This document shows, one piece after another, positions 8,073 to 17,485 of a stretch of 64,000 nucleotides of DNA. The stretch comes from Gemmatimonadota bacterium (lineage in GTDB: Bacteria > Gemmatimonadota > Gemmatimonadetes > Longimicrobiales > Gaopeijiaceae). Where the stretch lies: assembly GCA_022823145.1 (NCBI GenBank), contig JAJDXS010000083.1:173774-237773 (forward strand), in the 5' to 3' direction. Made by a program: the position numbers and the translations under genes. Under the pieces are notes generated by a model. That model did not search any database, was not told the DNA's origin, and saw only the letters and a program-made list of their open reading frames with translations. How positions within the stretch are numbered: position 1 is the first letter of the stretch; every line of letters starts with the position of its first letter.

Positions 8073-11000
8073 TCAACTGCCCCCCTCCCTCCGAATCCTG
8101 TCCCAGTAGTCCGTCGGCCGGTCGTCGCTCAGCAGCGCGTCCGCGTCCATCCAGTATGGTTCACCGTAGCGCCGGTCGTTCGGCCACAGCTCGTCCAGGG
8201 TGTCCCCGTTGTAGACGATGCCGTCCTTGATCACGTAGTCGATGTCGGCGGTGGCGCGGATGTCCTCGAGCGGGTTGGAGTTGAGCACCACGAAGTCGGC
8301 GATCTTGCCTTCTGCCAAAGAGCCCAGTTCGTGCGCCAGCCCCAGGAAGTGCGCTCCGTGGATGGTGCCGACCTCGATCGCGGTATGCTCGTCGGAACCC
8401 GCCGCGACCATCCAGACCTCGTAGTGGGGGCCGAGGCCGTGCAGCTGGCCGTGGGCCCCGATCGCGCCCCAGCCGCCCTCCTCGATGATGTCGACCATGC
8501 CGCGGGCAATCAGCGGGTACGAATAGTCGGTCTCCGGCCGCAGCATCCGCCGCCGCGTCACCGGAACCAGCATCCGCCAGGGCAGCCAGCGCCGCATCTT
8601 GGGGTCCTTCCAGATCTCGTACTCCTGGTAGAAATACTCCTCGTTCCAGGGCCCCGGACCGCCGACCATGAACGTCGGCGAGTACACGGCATCCGCCTGT
8701 CCGAAGAACTTCGCCACATCGCTGTAGAGCGGCATGTAGCTCAGCGGATGCTCCCAGCCGGTGTGCCCGTCCATGATCATGCCCATGTTGAACTCGATGT
8801 CGCCGCCCTCCGAGGTGACCCGCAGTCCGCGCACGCGCGCCGCCTCGGTGACCCACTGCCGCTGTTGCCGCGTCGGCTGCAGGTATTCCTTGATCGACAC
8901 CGCGCCCCACGACATGAGCCGCGCCACGTTCTGGTCCGCCAGTTCGTAACTCGAGATCTCGTTCTGGCGCGCGCCGTCGCCCGAATACACGGGATCGCCG
9001 GTGCTGTACACGCGCGGGCCGATCATCCTGCCGGACTCGACCAGCTCGGCGGCCGGGAACACGTTGGCCGACCACTGCGAGTTGTCGAGCGTCGTCGTCA
9101 CCCCGTACGCGAGGTAGATCGCCGACTCCCAGTTGCGCAGCGGGATGATGCCCAGGTGGTCGCGGTGGTGGTGGGCGTGCATGTCGATCAGGCCGGGGAT
9201 GATCGTCTTGCCGGTCGCGTCGAACACCTGAACGGCGCCGCTCGTGTCGCACTCGCCGATGCAGGTGAGCCTGCCGTCCGTGGCGACGACTGTTCCGTTT
9301 TCAAGGACGACGTCGTTCTCGACGGTGACGATGCGGGCGCCCGTGAAGGCTACCGTGCCGGACGCGATGTGGCGGGGGAGTTCCAGCCGGATCGGCACTT
9401 CCTCGGTCTCACCCGTGGTGACATCGTGCGCGTAGTAGCGCGGCCCGCTCACGAACTCTAGCGTAGTCGCGTCGCGCCAGCGGGGGTGGATTCCGCCCTC
9501 CAGACTTAGCTGGGTCACGGGGAGCTGACCATCGCGCTTGGCGATACGGACCGTGTTGGACCCCGTGCCGCCGTATGGGAACGGCATGCGGTAGACGTTG
9601 TCCCCCTCCTGGAATGCGAGCCACGCACCGTTGGGGGAGACGGCTGCCTCGTCGGCGTCGGGCAGCGTGAAGTGGACGCGCCGGTCGGTGCCGTCCATGC
9701 GAATGGAGGCGATGTCGGTGCCTGCGGGATCGTCGCCCATGGGCCCCAGCGCCTCGGCGTAGAAGAGCCGCCCGTCGGGGCCGAACCACGCCTGGGGCGG
9801 GGGACGGCGGGGCATCATGGGGCGGCCGCCGGTGTAGGGGCGCGCGACCCTGGTGATCGTACGGGTGTCGCCGCCGTCCGCGGGGACCGCCACGAACTCG
9901 AAGTACTCGTTGCTGGCGACGGTGCGGCCGCGGCTGGTCGCGCCCGCGCCCCGTGTGGCCACGATCTCGCCGCCGTCGGGGCTCCACACCGTGTTCATGT
10001 ACTCGCCTTCGCGCGTGGTGAGCTGCTCGGGCGTGCCGCCGTCCGCCGGCACGCGCCAGATGTGGCCGCGTCCGTTGTGCTCCCAGCCGGTGAAGGCGAT
10101 GTTGCGGCCGTCCGGCGACCACGCGGGGGCGATCTCGGAGTGGTCGAAGGAGTCGTCGGTGAGGCGCGTGGGCGTGCCGTCGGGCAGGTCCATCAGCCAG
10201 ATCCGCCCTACGGCCTGGAAGGCGAGACGGCTCCCGTCCGGTGACGAGGCGGTCCAGCGCGGGAACTTCACCGCGAAGGTCGTGCCGAGCGGCTCCTGGG
10301 GCCGTCCCGCCATCTCCGAGATGACGCGGTGGACCCGCGCCGTGAACGCGATGGTGGACACGTCGCCGCTCTCGACATCGACCCGGCGGATCTTCCCGCC
10401 CGCCGGAATCACGATCGAGCGGCTGTCGCGCGACCACGCGTAGCCGGGGAGATCGCGCGACACCTTCATCCCTTCGGCCATGTCGACCTCGATCGGGTCC
10501 ATGAGCACGCGTTCGGCGCCGGTCTCGAGGTCGCGCAGCCAGAGCGCGGTGCGGGGACCGAAGCGCAGCCCCTTGTGCGAGATCGTCCCGTCGGGGATGC
10601 GCCGCGCGAAGGCGAGCCACCGCCCGTCCGGCGACGGTTCGGGCGCGATCGCGCCGCCGCTCGAGGTCTGCCCCTGCTGCACCACCTGGCCCGTCGTGAC
10701 CTCGTCCACGCGCCCCGTCTCGAGGTCGAGCCGGCGGATCTGCTTGTACCCGTGCACGATGTCGGAGCGCCCCGACCAGATACCGGGGGGCGCGGTGCGC
10801 ACCTGGAAGTAGAGCGACTCGCCGCCGGGCGAGAACGCCGGCCAGGCGGCGGCCGGGTGGTCGGAGCCGACCAGCTCGACCCCCTCGCCACCGTCCCGCG
10901 AATACATCCAAAGCCCCGCGCCCCCGGCTCCGCGCTGCGTCGACGAACGCCGCACTGCAATAAAACGACCATCCGGAGACCAGGCCGGCTCCCAGGCACG

Positions 11001-11450
11001 CAACGACTGGTCCTCGAAGACGGGACGGGGGTTGGATCCGTCCGCGTCCATCAGCCACAGATTGCTCTGGCCGCTGCGGTCCGAGATGAAGGCGATCGTG
11101 GCGCCGTCGGGTGAGAGGCGCGGGTGATAGTTGACCGCGATGCCGCTGTTCTGAGTGAGCGACACGGCTTCGCCCCCGGTGGCCGGCATCCGGTAGACGT
11201 GGCCCAGGAGGTCGAAGACCACCCACTCGCCGTCGGCGGAGAGATCGACCGACATCCAGGTTCCCTCGCTCGTCGTGAAGTCGATCTCGTGCGTCTCGCC
11301 GCGGGGGGCGGTGACGTCCCATTCCGGGGAGTCGGTCTCCTGGGCGTGGAGATGGAGGTCCGGTGCGTTCGGAAAGGCCATCCAGAGTGCGGCCAGGACG
11401 GAATGGCGGACGTGTCTGCGGGTCGGTATACAAGCGGCCTGGGGGCGCAT
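8073..11450 (-). CDS. Exported PD40 beta-propeller / amidohydrolase fusion
   Basis: 1125 residues. A signal peptide is followed by TolB-like PD40 propeller repeats from ~60 to ~660 (SPDG motifs: HPRLSPDGATIAFISDRSG, PAWSPDGRFIAV, PAWSPDGRNIAFTG, VSPNGAWLAF). From ~700 to the end there is a metal-dependent amidohydrolase: IIPGLIDMHAHHHRDH with the metal-binding histidines, HTGWEHP, GAIGAHGQLHGLG, and the composite-domain ending GSLAEGKIADFVVLNSNPLE. Family members hydrolyse C-N bonds, often in cyclic amides or dipeptides; the substrate is unknown. The start has GGAGG seven bases upstream. It is divergent from the TonB receptor gene, which suggests uptake and periplasmic breakdown of the same compound. 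Confidence 0.9.
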   Translation of the reverse strand: MRPQAACIPTRRHVRHSVLAALWMAFPNAPDLHLHAQETDSPEWDVTAPRGETHEIDFTTSEGTWMSVDLSADGEWVVFDLLGHVYRMPATGGEAVSLTQNSGIAVNYHPRLSPDGATIAFISDRSGQSNLWLMDADGSNPRPVFEDQSLRAWEPAWSPDGRFIAVRRSSTQRGAGGAGLWMYSRDGGEGVELVGSDHPAAAWPAFSPGGESLYFQVRTAPPGIWSGRSDIVHGYKQIRRLDLETGRVDEVTTGQVVQQGQTSSGGAIAPEPSPDGRWLAFARRIPDGTISHKGLRFGPRTALWLRDLETGAERVLMDPIEVDMAEGMKVSRDLPGYAWSRDSRSIVIPAGGKIRRVDVESGDVSTIAFTARVHRVISEMAGRPQEPLGTTFAVKFPRWTASSPDGSRLAFQAVGRIWLMDLPDGTPTRLTDDSFDHSEIAPAWSPDGRNIAFTGWEHNGRGHIWRVPADGGTPEQLTTREGEYMNTVWSPDGGEIVATRGAGATSRGRTVASNEYFEFVAVPADGGDTRTITRVARPYTGGRPMMPRRPPPQAWFGPDGRLFYAEALGPMGDDPAGTDIASIRMDGTDRRVHFTLPDADEAAVSPNGAWLAFQEGDNVYRMPFPYGGTGSNTVRIAKRDGQLPVTQLSLEGGIHPRWRDATTLEFVSGPRYYAHDVTTGETEEVPIRLELPRHIASGTVAFTGARIVTVENDVVLENGTVVATDGRLTCIGECDTSGAVQVFDATGKTIIPGLIDMHAHHHRDHLGIIPLRNWESAIYLAYGVTTTLDNSQWSANVFPAAELVESGRMIGPRVYSTGDPVYSGDGARQNEISSYELADQNVARLMSWGAVSIKEYLQPTRQQRQWVTEAARVRGLRVTSEGGDIEFNMGMIMDGHTGWEHPLSYMPLYSDVAKFFGQADAVYSPTFMVGGPGPWNEEYFYQEYEIWKDPKMRRWLPWRMLVPVTRRRMLRPETDYSYPLIARGMVDIIEEGGWGAIGAHGQLHGLGPHYEVWMVAAGSDEHTAIEVGTIHGAHFLGLAHELGSLAEGKIADFVVLNSNPLEDIRATADIDYVIKDGIVYNGDTLDELWPNDRRYGEPYWMDADALLSDDRPTDYWDRIRREGGS

Positions 11451-11710
11451 GGGAGTACCTCCGTTGAGGTTGCCGGAAAGCGGTGGAATGCCGCGGCGAT
11501 GGCCTTGTGGTCACAATGCGCCACTTGGAGGGGTGGAGCAACATCGAGCCGTCTCCCCGGGCTAGATTACCAGGGGGCCGAAACCGGAACCACATCGCAC
11601 GCGTCGGCGACACAACCGGTCGCCCGCAGCGTAGGTTCGTGCACCCGCAGGTCGGCACACACGCACCTGCGGCCCCGCATGCCCCCTCTTACCCCTCATG
11701 GAGAAAACGA

Positions 11711-14491
11711 ATGAACATACGTGTATTCATGGTCCTTGCCCTGTTGGCGATACCCGCGACGGGTGTCGCGCAGGGCACGATCGAAGGAACCGTCCGCAGT
11801 GGTGACAGCGGGATGGGGCTCGGTAACGCCCGGGTCGAAATCCCGGCCCTCGGGCTGGTGGAATTCACCGGCGCCACGGGCACCTTCTCGATGACCGGCG
11901 TGTCCGCCGGAACCCATACCCTCGAAGTCCGGCTCCTCGGATACGGACTGCAGACCCAGGACGTGACGGTGGCCTCCGGGCAGACCGTCAACCTCGACAT
12001 TTCGCTCGGAATCGCGGCCTTCGAACTGAACGAACTGGTGGTGGTGGGGAGCCGCACGAGGCCCCGCACCGTCACCGAGTCGATGGTGCCGGTCGACGTG
12101 ATCCCGGTGTCCGAGATCTCGCGGCAGGCCGAGACCAACATCGACTTCCTGCTGCGCAACGTGGTCCCGTCCTACAACGTGAACATCCAGCCGATCAGCG
12201 ATGCGGCCACGATCACGCGGCCCGCCAACCTGCGCGGCCTCGCCTCCGACCACACGCTGGTGCTCATCAACGGCAAGCGCCGGCACCGGGGCGCGGTCAT
12301 CACCTGGCTGGGCGCGGGCCTCTCCGACGGCGCCCAGGGGCCCGACATCGGGGCCATCCCGGGGATCGCGCTGCGCCAGATCGAGGTGCTGCGCGACGGC
12401 GCGTCGGCGCAGTACGGTTCGGACGCTATCGCGGGCGTGCTGAACTTCCAGCTGAAGAACGATCGCTCGGGCGGATCGGTTCAGGTCAAGCAGGGCCGGC
12501 ACTTCGATGGTGAGGCGTTCCTCGATGGTTCGGACCGGAGCTGGGGCGGCCACGGCAACGCGACCTCGGTGGCGGGCAATTTCGGAGTGCCGCTCGGCGA
12601 GTCCGGATTCGCCAACGTCAGCGTGGAGTACGGCAACCAGGAGCCGACGGACCGCGCCATCCAGCGGAACGACGCGGCCGGGCTCGTCGCGGCGGGCAAC
12701 ACGGCGGTGCGGACGCCGACCGCCCAGGTCTGGGGGTCGCCGCGGGTCACGGACGACCTGAAGGTGTTCCTCAACACCGGCTACAACTTCGACGACGACG
12801 AGCAGGTCTACGCCTTCGGGAACGTCGCCTCGAAGCGGGTGGACGGCGGCTTCTTCTTCCGCAACCCGAACACCCGCGGCGGCGTCTTCTCCGGCGATGG
12901 CGGCGCGACCCTGCTGATCGGTGACGTGCTGCAGGCGAAGGGCCTCGGGTCGGCCAACTGCCCGGTCGTGACAATCACCAACAATGTTCCCGATCCGGTC
13001 GCGCTCCAGCAGGTGTTCGACGACCCGAACTGCTTCTCGTACCAGGAGATGTTCCCCGGAGGCTTCACGCCGCAGTTCGGCGGAGAGGTCTTCGACGCCT
13101 CGATCGTCGGCGGAATCAGGGGACGCACGGACAGCGGCGTCAGCTGGGACGCCAGCACGAGCTGGGGCCGGAACCTGGCCGACTTCTTCATCTACAACAC
13201 GGTGAACGCGGCGCTCGGTCCCGACACGCCCACCCACTTCGATCCGGGCCTGTACAACCAGGAAGAGATCAACTTCAATCTTGATCTGTCCTACCAGGTC
13301 AACGACGCGGCCAACGTCGCGGCCGGATTCGAGCAGCGCGAGGAGCGCTTCGAGATCGGCCAGGGCCAGGACGAATCCTGGCAGATCGGACCGTACGCGG
13401 CCCAGGGCTTCAGCTCTTCGTCCAACGGCTTCCCCGGCTTCAGCCCGCTGGCCGCCGGCGATTGGACCCGCAGCAACACCGCGTTCTACGCCGACCTCAA
13501 CCTTGGCAGGGCGGACGATCCCTGGGCCATCGGCATCGCGGGCCGCTACGAGGACTTCTCCGACTTCGGCGGCAAGGCGACCGGAAAGGTCTCCTTCCGA
13601 TTCGAGGCCACCGACCGGATCGCGTTGCGGGCCAACGCCAACACCGGTTTCCGCGCGCCCACACCCGGGCAGCAGAACGCCTTCAACGTCTCGACGGTAT
13701 TCGACACCGAGCTCGGCGACCTGGTCAACCGCGGCACCATTCCCTCCACCTCGGAGGTGGCCAGGACGCGTGGGGGCAGGCAGCTGGAGCCCGAGACCTC
13801 GGTCAGTCTGACCGGAGGAATCATGTACGAAGCGGGCGCGTTCCGCTTTACGGCGGACTACTTCCGCATCTCGATCTCGGATCGCTTCGCGCAGACGAGG
13901 ACCTTCAAGCTCACGCCCGCCGAGGTCGCGCAGCTGGTGTCGGAGGGTGTGACGAGCGCCGCCAACCTCGCGGAGTTCCGCTTCTTCACCAATGACTTCG
14001 CGACCCTGACCCAGGGCATCGACCTGGTGGCGAACTACTCGCCCGGCGAGGCGACCAACGTGAGTCTGCTCTTCAACTACACCGGAACCGACGTCACCGA
14101 GCGCAATCCGGAAGTCGTGAACGACGCGCGCGTGGACCAGCTGGAGCGGGCCCTGCCGCGCTACCGCAGCGTGCTCAGCCTGTCGCAGCAGCTGGGCAGC
14201 CTCAGCGCCCTGGTCCGTGGGACCTACTACGATGGCTTCTACGATTCCGAGCTGAGCGACCCGGACCTGCGCTACGGCGCGCGAGTCCTCTTCGACGCCG
14301 AAGTGTCATTGCCGCTGGCGGAAAACGCTGCGATCGCCATCGGGGCCAACAACCTGTTCAACGCCTACCCGGACGAGAATCCCAACTCGGGCGGAGTGGG
14401 CGCGCTCTATCCCGAGAGCGCTCCGTACGGCTTCAACGGCGGCTACTACTACCTGCGGCTGAGCTACGACTGGTTGTGGGGGACGCGGTGA
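11711..14491 (+). CDS. TonB-dependent outer membrane receptor
   Basis: 926 residues from the ATG at 11711, which has GGAGAAAACGA before it. Order: signal peptide ending GVAQG; a carboxypeptidase-regulatory-like domain (~22-110, GTIEGTVRSGDSGMGLGNAR); a TonB-box-like stretch (LNELVVVGSRTR, ~114-125); a plug domain with IRQ-type core EVLRDGASAQYGSDAIAGVL; then a large barrel ending YYYLRLSYDWLWGTR. It imports a ligand using energy from TonB. The ligand is unknown. The stop TGA is directly followed by TCA, the reverse stop of the converging cyclase gene. Confidence 0.93.
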   Translation: MNIRVFMVLALLAIPATGVAQGTIEGTVRSGDSGMGLGNARVEIPALGLVEFTGATGTFSMTGVSAGTHTLEVRLLGYGLQTQDVTVASGQTVNLDISLGIAAFELNELVVVGSRTRPRTVTESMVPVDVIPVSEISRQAETNIDFLLRNVVPSYNVNIQPISDAATITRPANLRGLASDHTLVLINGKRRHRGAVITWLGAGLSDGAQGPDIGAIPGIALRQIEVLRDGASAQYGSDAIAGVLNFQLKNDRSGGSVQVKQGRHFDGEAFLDGSDRSWGGHGNATSVAGNFGVPLGESGFANVSVEYGNQEPTDRAIQRNDAAGLVAAGNTAVRTPTAQVWGSPRVTDDLKVFLNTGYNFDDDEQVYAFGNVASKRVDGGFFFRNPNTRGGVFSGDGGATLLIGDVLQAKGLGSANCPVVTITNNVPDPVALQQVFDDPNCFSYQEMFPGGFTPQFGGEVFDASIVGGIRGRTDSGVSWDASTSWGRNLADFFIYNTVNAALGPDTPTHFDPGLYNQEEINFNLDLSYQVNDAANVAAGFEQREERFEIGQGQDESWQIGPYAAQGFSSSSNGFPGFSPLAAGDWTRSNTAFYADLNLGRADDPWAIGIAGRYEDFSDFGGKATGKVSFRFEATDRIALRANANTGFRAPTPGQQNAFNVSTVFDTELGDLVNRGTIPSTSEVARTRGGRQLEPETSVSLTGGIMYEAGAFRFTADYFRISISDRFAQTRTFKLTPAEVAQLVSEGVTSAANLAEFRFFTNDFATLTQGIDLVANYSPGEATNVSLLFNYTGTDVTERNPEVVNDARVDQLERALPRYRSVLSLSQQLGSLSALVRGTYYDGFYDSELSDPDLRYGARVLFDAEVSLPLAENAAIAIGANNLFNAYPDENPNSGGVGALYPESAPYGFNGGYYYLRLSYDWLWGTR

Positions 14492-15334
14492 TCAGCCCGG
14501 CACCCACCCCACGATCCGCAGCGGCCCGCCGCTTCCGCCCTCGATCTTCATGGGCAACGCAACGATCCCGGCGCCCGTCGGCGGAAGCCGGTCCAGGTTG
14601 GTGAGGTTCTCGAACCCGACGATGTTGTCGCTGTAGAGGATCACGTGCGACTGGAAGTCGGTGGATTGGCCGTAGTCGATGCTGGGTGTGTCGAGGCCGA
14701 TCGCGCCGATGTTGCGGTTGTCGACGAGCCACTGCGCGGCCTCGGGGCCGATGCCCGGGAAGTGTAGCTCGGGCACGGCCTCGGGGCCCGTCAGGTCGGT
14801 GCCCAGGTAGGCGGTGCGGTCGCTCCAGCGTGACGACCACCCCGTGCGGATGAGCAGCGCGGTGCCGTCGGCGATCGGGCCGTGCTCGGCCTCCCACGCG
14901 GTGAGGTCGTCGACCGACAGGAGGTAGTCCGGGTCGGCGTCGGCCCCCGCCGAGACATCGACCACCGAGGCCGGCGCGATGAGTCGGGAGAGCGGTATCT
15001 CGTGGGCGGCTTGGCGGCCCTCCGCAAAGTGGATGGGCGCGTCGAGGTGGGTGCCGCCGTGCTCGGCGGACGCGAACGAGTAGGATGCGTAGAAGTAGCC
15101 GCCTTCGGTGTGGCCGTACGCCAGTTCGTTGAGCTGGAAGCCGAGGGTGTCGGTGGGCCAGTAGATCGTGGACGGCCCGAAGGAGTGGCCGAGTTCGACC
15201 CACTCGCCCGCCGCGCCGTTGAAGAGGCCGCTGTAGTCGGTGGCAGCCGCGTCGGGGGGTGCAGCCTCCCGCAGGCACCCCGTGGCCAGGAGCGCCCCGG
15301 CGATTGCTGGAATGCAGGAACGCACGCGTCTCAT
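14492..15334 (-). CDS. Cyclase family protein (kynurenine formamidase-like), lipoprotein
   Basis: 280 residues from the ATG at 15334, with GGGGAGGAGAGAG before it; the upstream extension is the shadow of the PQQ gene. A lipoprotein signal ends at LLATGC (C20). The core carries the cyclase/formamidase metal motif HGGTHLDAPIHF (~92-103) and GAIGLDTPSIDYG further on. The fold uses metal ions to hydrolyse or cyclise amides. It lies just downstream of the quinoprotein dehydrogenase on the same strand (14 bases apart), so they are likely one operon. Confidence 0.87.
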   Translation of the reverse strand: MRRVRSCIPAIAGALLATGCLREAAPPDAAATDYSGLFNGAAGEWVELGHSFGPSTIYWPTDTLGFQLNELAYGHTEGGYFYASYSFASAEHGGTHLDAPIHFAEGRQAAHEIPLSRLIAPASVVDVSAGADADPDYLLSVDDLTAWEAEHGPIADGTALLIRTGWSSRWSDRTAYLGTDLTGPEAVPELHFPGIGPEAAQWLVDNRNIGAIGLDTPSIDYGQSTDFQSHVILYSDNIVGFENLTNLDRLPPTGAGIVALPMKIEGGSGGPLRIVGWVPG

Positions 15335-15348
15335 CGCTCTCTCCTCCC

Positions 15349-17301
15349 CTACTCCGGCAGGCGCAGCGCCACCAGCGCACCCGCGGAACCACGCATGCCG
15401 ATGGCCATGACCACGTACTGGACGCCGTCGTGCATGTAGGTCATGGGGGCGGTCAGGGTGGATCCGGGGAGGTCGATGCGGCCCAGTTCCTCGCCGGTCA
15501 TCTTGTCGACGGCGCGGAAGACCGGCGCGGCGCCGCGGCCCTCGCCGTACATGAGCAGGGTGCTGGTGACGAGCTTGGTGGCGTGGCCGCGCGAGCCCGT
15601 GTTGCCCACGTCGACGCCCTGGAGCGCCGGGTGGTTGCGGACGGACTCGGGGGTTACGCCGTTGGGGATCTGCCAGACGTGGTCGCCCGTGTTGAGGTCG
15701 ATCGCGGTGATCGTGCTGTAGGGGGGCTTGGTGATCGGCAGGCCACGCGGACCGCGGACGCCGCCCGGGCCCACGCTCACCCACTCGACGTTGGAGTCGG
15801 GATCAACGTCGACGCCCGGGACCAGGCGGGGCGCACTGCAGCCGCGGGTCGAGGCGACGTAGAGGATGCCGGTCGTGGGATCGACCGCCGCACCGCCCGG
15901 GATGTTGGCCCCCCCGTTGGCGCCCGGGCAGTGGATCGAGGGGCCGCCGGGGCCGTCCTCGCGCGCGGGCGGGTTGAAGAGCGGGCCGAGCCGGAAGTTG
16001 CTGACGATCTCGAGCGCCTCGGCGCGGAGCTCGGGAGTGAAGTCGATCAGGTCGTCCTCGCTGATCCCCTGCATCTCGTAGGGCGCGGGACGGGTCACGT
16101 AGGGCTGCGTGGGCGAGAGCTGCTCGCCGGGCACGTCGGACTGCGGCACGGGGCGCTCCTCGATCGGCCACACCGGCTCGCCGGTCTCGCGGTCGAGGAC
16201 GTAGGCCCAGCCCTGCTTGGTGGTCTGCACGATCGCCCTGATCTCGCGCCCGTCCACGTTGACGTCGACCAGGTTGGGCGCGGTCGGGTTGTCGTAGTTC
16301 CAGACGTCGTGGTGCACGGTCTGGAAGTGCCAGCGGCGCTCGCCGGTCTCGACGTCGAGGGCGAGGATGCTCGTGGCAAAGAGGTTGTCACCGGGGTGGA
16401 AGCCGCCGTAGTAGTCGACCGTGGGCGGGTCGGTGACCACGTACACGAGGCCCAGTTCGGCGTCGGCCGAGAGCGGTGCCCAGGCCGACACGTTGCCGGT
16501 GCGCTTCCAGGCGTCGTTCTCCCAGGTGTCGTTGCCGAACTCGCCCTCCTGCGGGATCACGTTGAAGGTCCACAGGTGTTCACCGGTGTCCGCGTCGTAC
16601 GCGAGGATGTTGCCCGGCACGTTTTCCTGCATGGTCTGGTAGTAGCCCTGCTCATGCGAGTTGCCGACCACCACCACGCCGTTGACGACGATCGGGGGCG
16701 ACGAGTTGGTGATGTAGCCCACCTCGGGCGGCAGTCCGTCCTCGGGGTGGTGCTCCCAATGCCCGAGATCGCCGAGCAGGTCGACCCTGCCCTTCCTGCC
16801 GAAGGATTCGATGGGCGTGCCGGTCATCGGATCCAGCGCGTGCAGGAAAAACCCCGGCGTCACGAGGTAGATCGTCTCGCGCCCGTTCACCTCCGCGTAC
16901 GCCACGCCCTTGCCGTAGTTCTTCCGCATCGAGTCCTCCCACCGCCTGGTGTAGGGCTCGCGGAAGGTCCACAGCGTCTCACCGGTCGCGGGGTCGATCG
17001 CCACCGCCGTACGCCGCGATCCGGCCACCGAATACAGCGTGCCGTCCACGTAGATCGGCGTCGCCCGCAGGAGCGGTTCCGGATCGGGGCTGAAGTTGTC
17101 GCTCCGCCAGATCCACGCCACTTCGAGGTCATTGAAGTTGGACGCGTCGATCTGGCCCAGCGGCGAATAGCGCGTGCTGGCGGCGTCGGAGCCCCAGTAG
17201 CGCCACTCGGCCTGCTGGGCGTTGGCGGCGGAAGGGGCCGCCAGGGGGAGAGCCGTGGCGAGCGCGAGCGCGGCAGTGAGGGCCCGGTGTGTCGGCTTCA
17301 C
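15349..17301 (-). CDS. PQQ-dependent dehydrogenase (quinoprotein beta-propeller)
   Basis: 650 residues. I place the start at the GTG at 17301, preceded by GGAGG at ideal distance and giving a clean signal peptide (KPTHRALTAALALATALPLA). The mature protein is an eight-bladed quinoprotein propeller: repeated blades such as AVAIDPATGETLWTFREPY, ILALDVETGERRWHFQTVHH and AIDLNTGDHVWQIPNG with the tryptophan-docking spacing. WNYDNPTAPNLVDV resembles the substrate/PQQ region of glucose- and alcohol-dehydrogenase-like members. It oxidises an alcohol or sugar in the periplasm and feeds electrons to the respiratory chain. No cytochrome c domain (CxxCH) is present. Confidence 0.9.
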   Translation of the reverse strand: MKPTHRALTAALALATALPLAAPSAANAQQAEWRYWGSDAASTRYSPLGQIDASNFNDLEVAWIWRSDNFSPDPEPLLRATPIYVDGTLYSVAGSRRTAVAIDPATGETLWTFREPYTRRWEDSMRKNYGKGVAYAEVNGRETIYLVTPGFFLHALDPMTGTPIESFGRKGRVDLLGDLGHWEHHPEDGLPPEVGYITNSSPPIVVNGVVVVGNSHEQGYYQTMQENVPGNILAYDADTGEHLWTFNVIPQEGEFGNDTWENDAWKRTGNVSAWAPLSADAELGLVYVVTDPPTVDYYGGFHPGDNLFATSILALDVETGERRWHFQTVHHDVWNYDNPTAPNLVDVNVDGREIRAIVQTTKQGWAYVLDRETGEPVWPIEERPVPQSDVPGEQLSPTQPYVTRPAPYEMQGISEDDLIDFTPELRAEALEIVSNFRLGPLFNPPAREDGPGGPSIHCPGANGGANIPGGAAVDPTTGILYVASTRGCSAPRLVPGVDVDPDSNVEWVSVGPGGVRGPRGLPITKPPYSTITAIDLNTGDHVWQIPNGVTPESVRNHPALQGVDVGNTGSRGHATKLVTSTLLMYGEGRGAAPVFRAVDKMTGEELGRIDLPGSTLTAPMTYMHDGVQYVVMAIGMRGSAGALVALRLPE

Positions 17302-17485
17302 ATGTTCCTCCAGATGATTCCCGGGTTTGACGGGGTTGTGAACGAGTGTCTGCGAAACGGACACGGCCGCCCGTCTCGAAACGCCGAATGAGAATATTCC
17401 GTGCGCGGCGCGCGGGCCAGAGCACCGGGTTCGCGGCGCGGCGGCGGGCGCTGTGCCTGGCAGGCCACTCCGGCCCGGGATCGCG

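Noticed and set aside
8013..9461. Long opposite-strand frame inside the amidohydrolase gene
   Set aside because: His/Arg/Val-rich shadow typical of high-GC DNA, with no ribosome site or domain.
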